Shown here one piece after another: positions 62,080-64,000 of a stretch of DNA of 64,000 nt. This DNA is from G963665495 sp963677785 (GTDB lineage: Bacteria; Desulfobacterota; Desulfovibrionia; Desulfovibrionales; Desulfovibrionaceae): assembly GCA_963677785.2 (NCBI GenBank), contig CAXXDH010000003.1, forward strand, positions 1,798,001 through 1,862,000, in the 5' to 3' direction. The translations under genes were made by a program, and so were the position numbers. The stretch's first letter is position 1; every line of letters begins with the position of its first letter. The notes under the pieces are model-generated. The model did not search any database and had not been told where the DNA came from. It saw nothing but the letters and a program-made list of their open reading frames with translations.

Positions 62080-62940
62080 TTACTCCCGTATGTCTTCCAG
62101 GCAAAGCGCTTCAAAGGCGGCATAGGCCTTTGTGGCGGCCAGCCTGCCGTCGCGAATCAGCTGTACGGGCACAAATCGCAGAGATTCCGGCAGCGGGTGC
62201 GTACGTACAGCTTTTTCAAATTCCAGACGCCGGATGGTGGAAACAGGCATGGCGGCCACGCCCATGCCCTGGGCCACGCAATGCAAGGCCACACCCGAGG
62301 AAGGCAGTTCCAGGGTTCTGCCCGGCGTGACGCCGTTGCGGGACAGCCAGCGTTCAAAGGTCCGCCGAAAAGAGCACCCGTTGCGCTGCAGCACCACGGC
62401 CTGGGCCGCCTGCAGCGGATCGGCCACATCCGGCGCGGTGACCAGGACCAGCTCTTCCTGGAACAGCTCCGTGCCCGCCAGTTGCGCGTTGCGTATTTCG
62501 CCGCTGATGAGCGCGGCATCCAGCTCCTGCCGCAGCACTTTATCCGCCAGCTGCTGCGAGGGAGACACTTCCAGCGAAAGCTCCACCGCTGCGTAGCGGC
62601 GGGCATAGGCGATCAGCTTGTCCGCCAGCCAGTTGGCGACCACCGAATCCGTGGCTCCGATCCGGAACGCCCCGGCAGGGCCGCTGCAGTTCTCCAGACT
62701 GGCCCTGGCTTCGTGCAACACATTGTGCACCTGCCGCGCATAGGGCAGCAACAGACAGCCCTCGGATGTCAGAGCCATGCCACGCGGTTTGCGGATAAAC
62801 AAGGGCTTGCCCAATTCCTGTTCCAGACCACGGATACGGGCCGTGACATTGGAAGGCACGTAATGGAGCGCCTGGGCAGCCTTGGTGACGCTCCCTAGTT
62901 CGGCCACGGCTTTGAAGATGCGCAACGTTTCACTGTCCAT
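62080..62940 (-). CDS. LysR-family transcriptional regulator
   Basis: 286 residues; AGGAA lies before the ATG. The N-terminal winged HTH (LRIFKAVAELGSVTKAAQAL, then HYVPSNVTARIRGLEQELG) is standard, followed by the periplasmic-binding-protein-like sensor domain (FRIGATDSVVANWLADKL onward). It is divergent from the Fe-S protein gene with an 88-bp gap that contains a LysR box, so control of that gene and of itself is likely. It converges with the CULT gene. Confidence 0.94.
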   Translation of the reverse strand: MDSETLRIFKAVAELGSVTKAAQALHYVPSNVTARIRGLEQELGKPLFIRKPRGMALTSEGCLLLPYARQVHNVLHEARASLENCSGPAGAFRIGATDSVVANWLADKLIAYARRYAAVELSLEVSPSQQLADKVLRQELDAALISGEIRNAQLAGTELFQEELVLVTAPDVADPLQAAQAVVLQRNGCSFRRTFERWLSRNGVTPGRTLELPSSGVALHCVAQGMGVAAMPVSTIRRLEFEKAVRTHPLPESLRFVPVQLIRDGRLAATKAYAAFEALCLEDIRE

Positions 62941-62970
62941 TCATATTTCCTGAATGATGAGATGAAAATA

Positions 62971-62987
62971 ATTCATTTGAAACGAAT
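62971..62987. promoter_or_regulatory. LysR box between divergent genes
   Basis: ATTCATTTGAAACGAAT has arms ATTC/GAAT and TTT/AAA around a central G and contains the T-N11-A core of LysR sites. It lies 31 bases upstream of lysR and 41 upstream of the Fe-S protein start. Confidence 0.55.
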
Positions 62988-63028
62988 GTTACAGCAGGGT
63001 AGCCTTGGTGTCAAAAAAGGATTGCGCC

Positions 63029-63901
63029 ATGCAAGTACTCACGCAAACGATACGAAACTGGTTGGAGGACCGGCACAACAACGCCCTTGCCCCTGGCTCG
63101 GATGTGCCCGCTTTTGCCGAGCCACTGGTTGGCTGCGCGGCGGGGGACGATTCGCTGTTCGCCTTTCTTAAACAGGATATCGGACCGGAGTTTTACTGGA
63201 CCCCTCGGGAAGCTTTTCAGACCGCTTATCCTGCCAGACCTGTGTCAGGGGAAGACCTGAGCGTGGTCAGCTGGGTATTGCCCCAGACTGAGCAGACGCG
63301 CGCGGCGCATCGCAGGGAAAAGTCCATGCCGAGCATCGAGTGGAGCTGCGCGCGCCATTACGGCGAGAAGGTCAACGAGAATCTCCGCCGCCATGTGATC
63401 AGCTGGCTCGCGGAAAGGGGCATTGAGGCCTGTGCGCCCGCGCTGCTTCCACAGTGGTCCCGGGAAGTCTCCGAACGCTATGGATTCGCCTCGCGCTGGT
63501 CCGAACGGCATACGGCGTACGCCTGCGGTCTGGGGACATTCGGCTTGTCTGACGGCTTGATCACCCCGGTGGGCAAGGCCATCCGCCTGGGGTCGGTGGT
63601 GGTGCGCCACCAATACGCGCCCACTCCGCGGACCTATACGTCGCATACGGAATGGTGTTTGTTTTACGCCACAGGCAAATGCCGGGCCTGCATCCGGCGT
63701 TGTCCGGCCGGGGCCATTTCCGAAGCCGGGCATGACAAACAACGCTGCAAAACCTACATCCGTACGGTCACGGCCGCGTATGTGGAAGAAGAGCAGCTCG
63801 GGTTCCGGGTGAACAGCTGCGGCTTCTGCCAGACAAAAGTGCCCTGCGAACACGGCAATCCCACAGCGCGGTTACGGCACGGCCGGGATTCAAACGGTTG
63901 A
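63029..63901 (+). CDS. Epoxyqueuosine reductase-like Fe-S protein
   Basis: 290 residues from ATG 63029, seven bases after AAGGA. The C-terminal half has GKCRACIRRCPAGAI (one 4Fe-4S CxxCxxxCP) and NSCGFCQTKVPCEHGNP (second cluster), in the order of QueG. YACGLGTFGLSDGLITP resembles the QueG lid motif (GWxGKN). QueG reduces epoxyqueuosine in tRNA with cobalamin; this protein is shorter and sequence-divergent, so it is better called a QueG-like reductase whose substrate, perhaps a halogenated or epoxide compound, is unknown. It is divergent from a LysR gene. Confidence 0.8.
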   Translation: MQVLTQTIRNWLEDRHNNALAPGSDVPAFAEPLVGCAAGDDSLFAFLKQDIGPEFYWTPREAFQTAYPARPVSGEDLSVVSWVLPQTEQTRAAHRREKSMPSIEWSCARHYGEKVNENLRRHVISWLAERGIEACAPALLPQWSREVSERYGFASRWSERHTAYACGLGTFGLSDGLITPVGKAIRLGSVVVRHQYAPTPRTYTSHTEWCLFYATGKCRACIRRCPAGAISEAGHDKQRCKTYIRTVTAAYVEEEQLGFRVNSCGFCQTKVPCEHGNPTARLRHGRDSNG

Positions 63902-64000
63902 GACGGATGTAATGAACATATTTCCGACGCCCTTTCCCTTGAACGCGGCACGTAAGCGGGGTACAGTCGAAACGACTCATCTGTAGTTGAAAACGATTAC
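63902..64000. other. Right-edge non-coding sequence with a possible Fur-like half-site
   Basis: No gene is supported in the last 99 bases. The final TTGAAAACGATTAC (complement GTAATCGTTTTCAA) has the AT-rich GATAAT-like look of a Fur box half, suggesting an iron-regulated gene just outside, but the window cuts it off. Confidence 0.25.

Noticed and set aside
1..64000. tRNA, rRNA or tmRNA genes, CRISPR arrays, prophage
   Set aside because: No cloverleaf with a TTCGAAT-like arm next to CCA, no rRNA-like stretch, no regularly spaced repeats and no phage structural genes were seen.

Overview
The window looks like a chromosomal segment of a sulfate-reducing Desulfovibrio-type bacterium (Desulfovibrionaceae). 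The decisive evidence is a complete dsrA-dsrB-dsrD operon for dissimilatory sulfite reductase, followed directly by a CbiA-like siroheme amidase (dsrN). Moderately high GC, a bacteriohemerythrin and several radical SAM proteins fit this. No rRNA, tRNA, CRISPR array, replication origin or prophage was recognised.

Layout. 1-6.3 kb: surface-polysaccharide cluster on the minus strand (two family 2 glycosyltransferases, a radical SAM protein, a large polytopic membrane protein), then an AT-rich plus-strand gene for a membrane protein with a winged-helix-like tail. 6.4-10.8 kb: dsrABD-dsrN, with a strong hairpin between dsrB and dsrD. 10.9-31.5 kb: mostly housekeeping and signalling genes (hemW, mtnA, hybrid histidine kinase, sulfotransferase-TPR fusion, bacteriohemerythrin, DD-carboxypeptidase, RlmD-type methyltransferase, rfbA, MogA-like protein, DHH phosphoesterase, Nudix, metF, RsbW-GNAT-like protein, HD-GYP protein, a 57-residue winged-helix protein). 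31.5-34.4 kb: SGNH hydrolase and MarR regulator around paired operator-like palindromes, then a Bcr/CflA-type exporter.

34.6-50.6 kb is an accessory region in visible decay. An IS4-type element with a 9-bp target duplication has separated an M19 dipeptidase from its original start codon. Three further genes (patatin-like phospholipase, guanine deaminase, giant kinase-AAA-GAF-GGDEF protein) each carry a single-base frameshift, and remnants of an MFS exporter and a cupin lie next to an AraC regulator. A 175-bp MITE with perfect 19-bp ends and a CTAG duplication lies in the same stretch.

50.8-56 kb: an amino-acid-dependent acid-resistance module (AdiA-type arginine decarboxylase, AdiC/CadB-type antiporter, GadC-like antiporter). 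56.4-64 kb: radical SAM protein, ParA-like ATPase with a zinc ribbon and a ribbon-helix-helix partner, a three-gene RNase H-fold/DUF2141/Crp-Fnr operon, a bacterial CULT (cereblon-like) protein, and a LysR regulator divergent from an epoxyqueuosine-reductase-like Fe-S protein.

The least explained signal is a repeat family. Its three copies in the window each begin exactly at the TAG stop codon of an unrelated gene and run into a hairpin.
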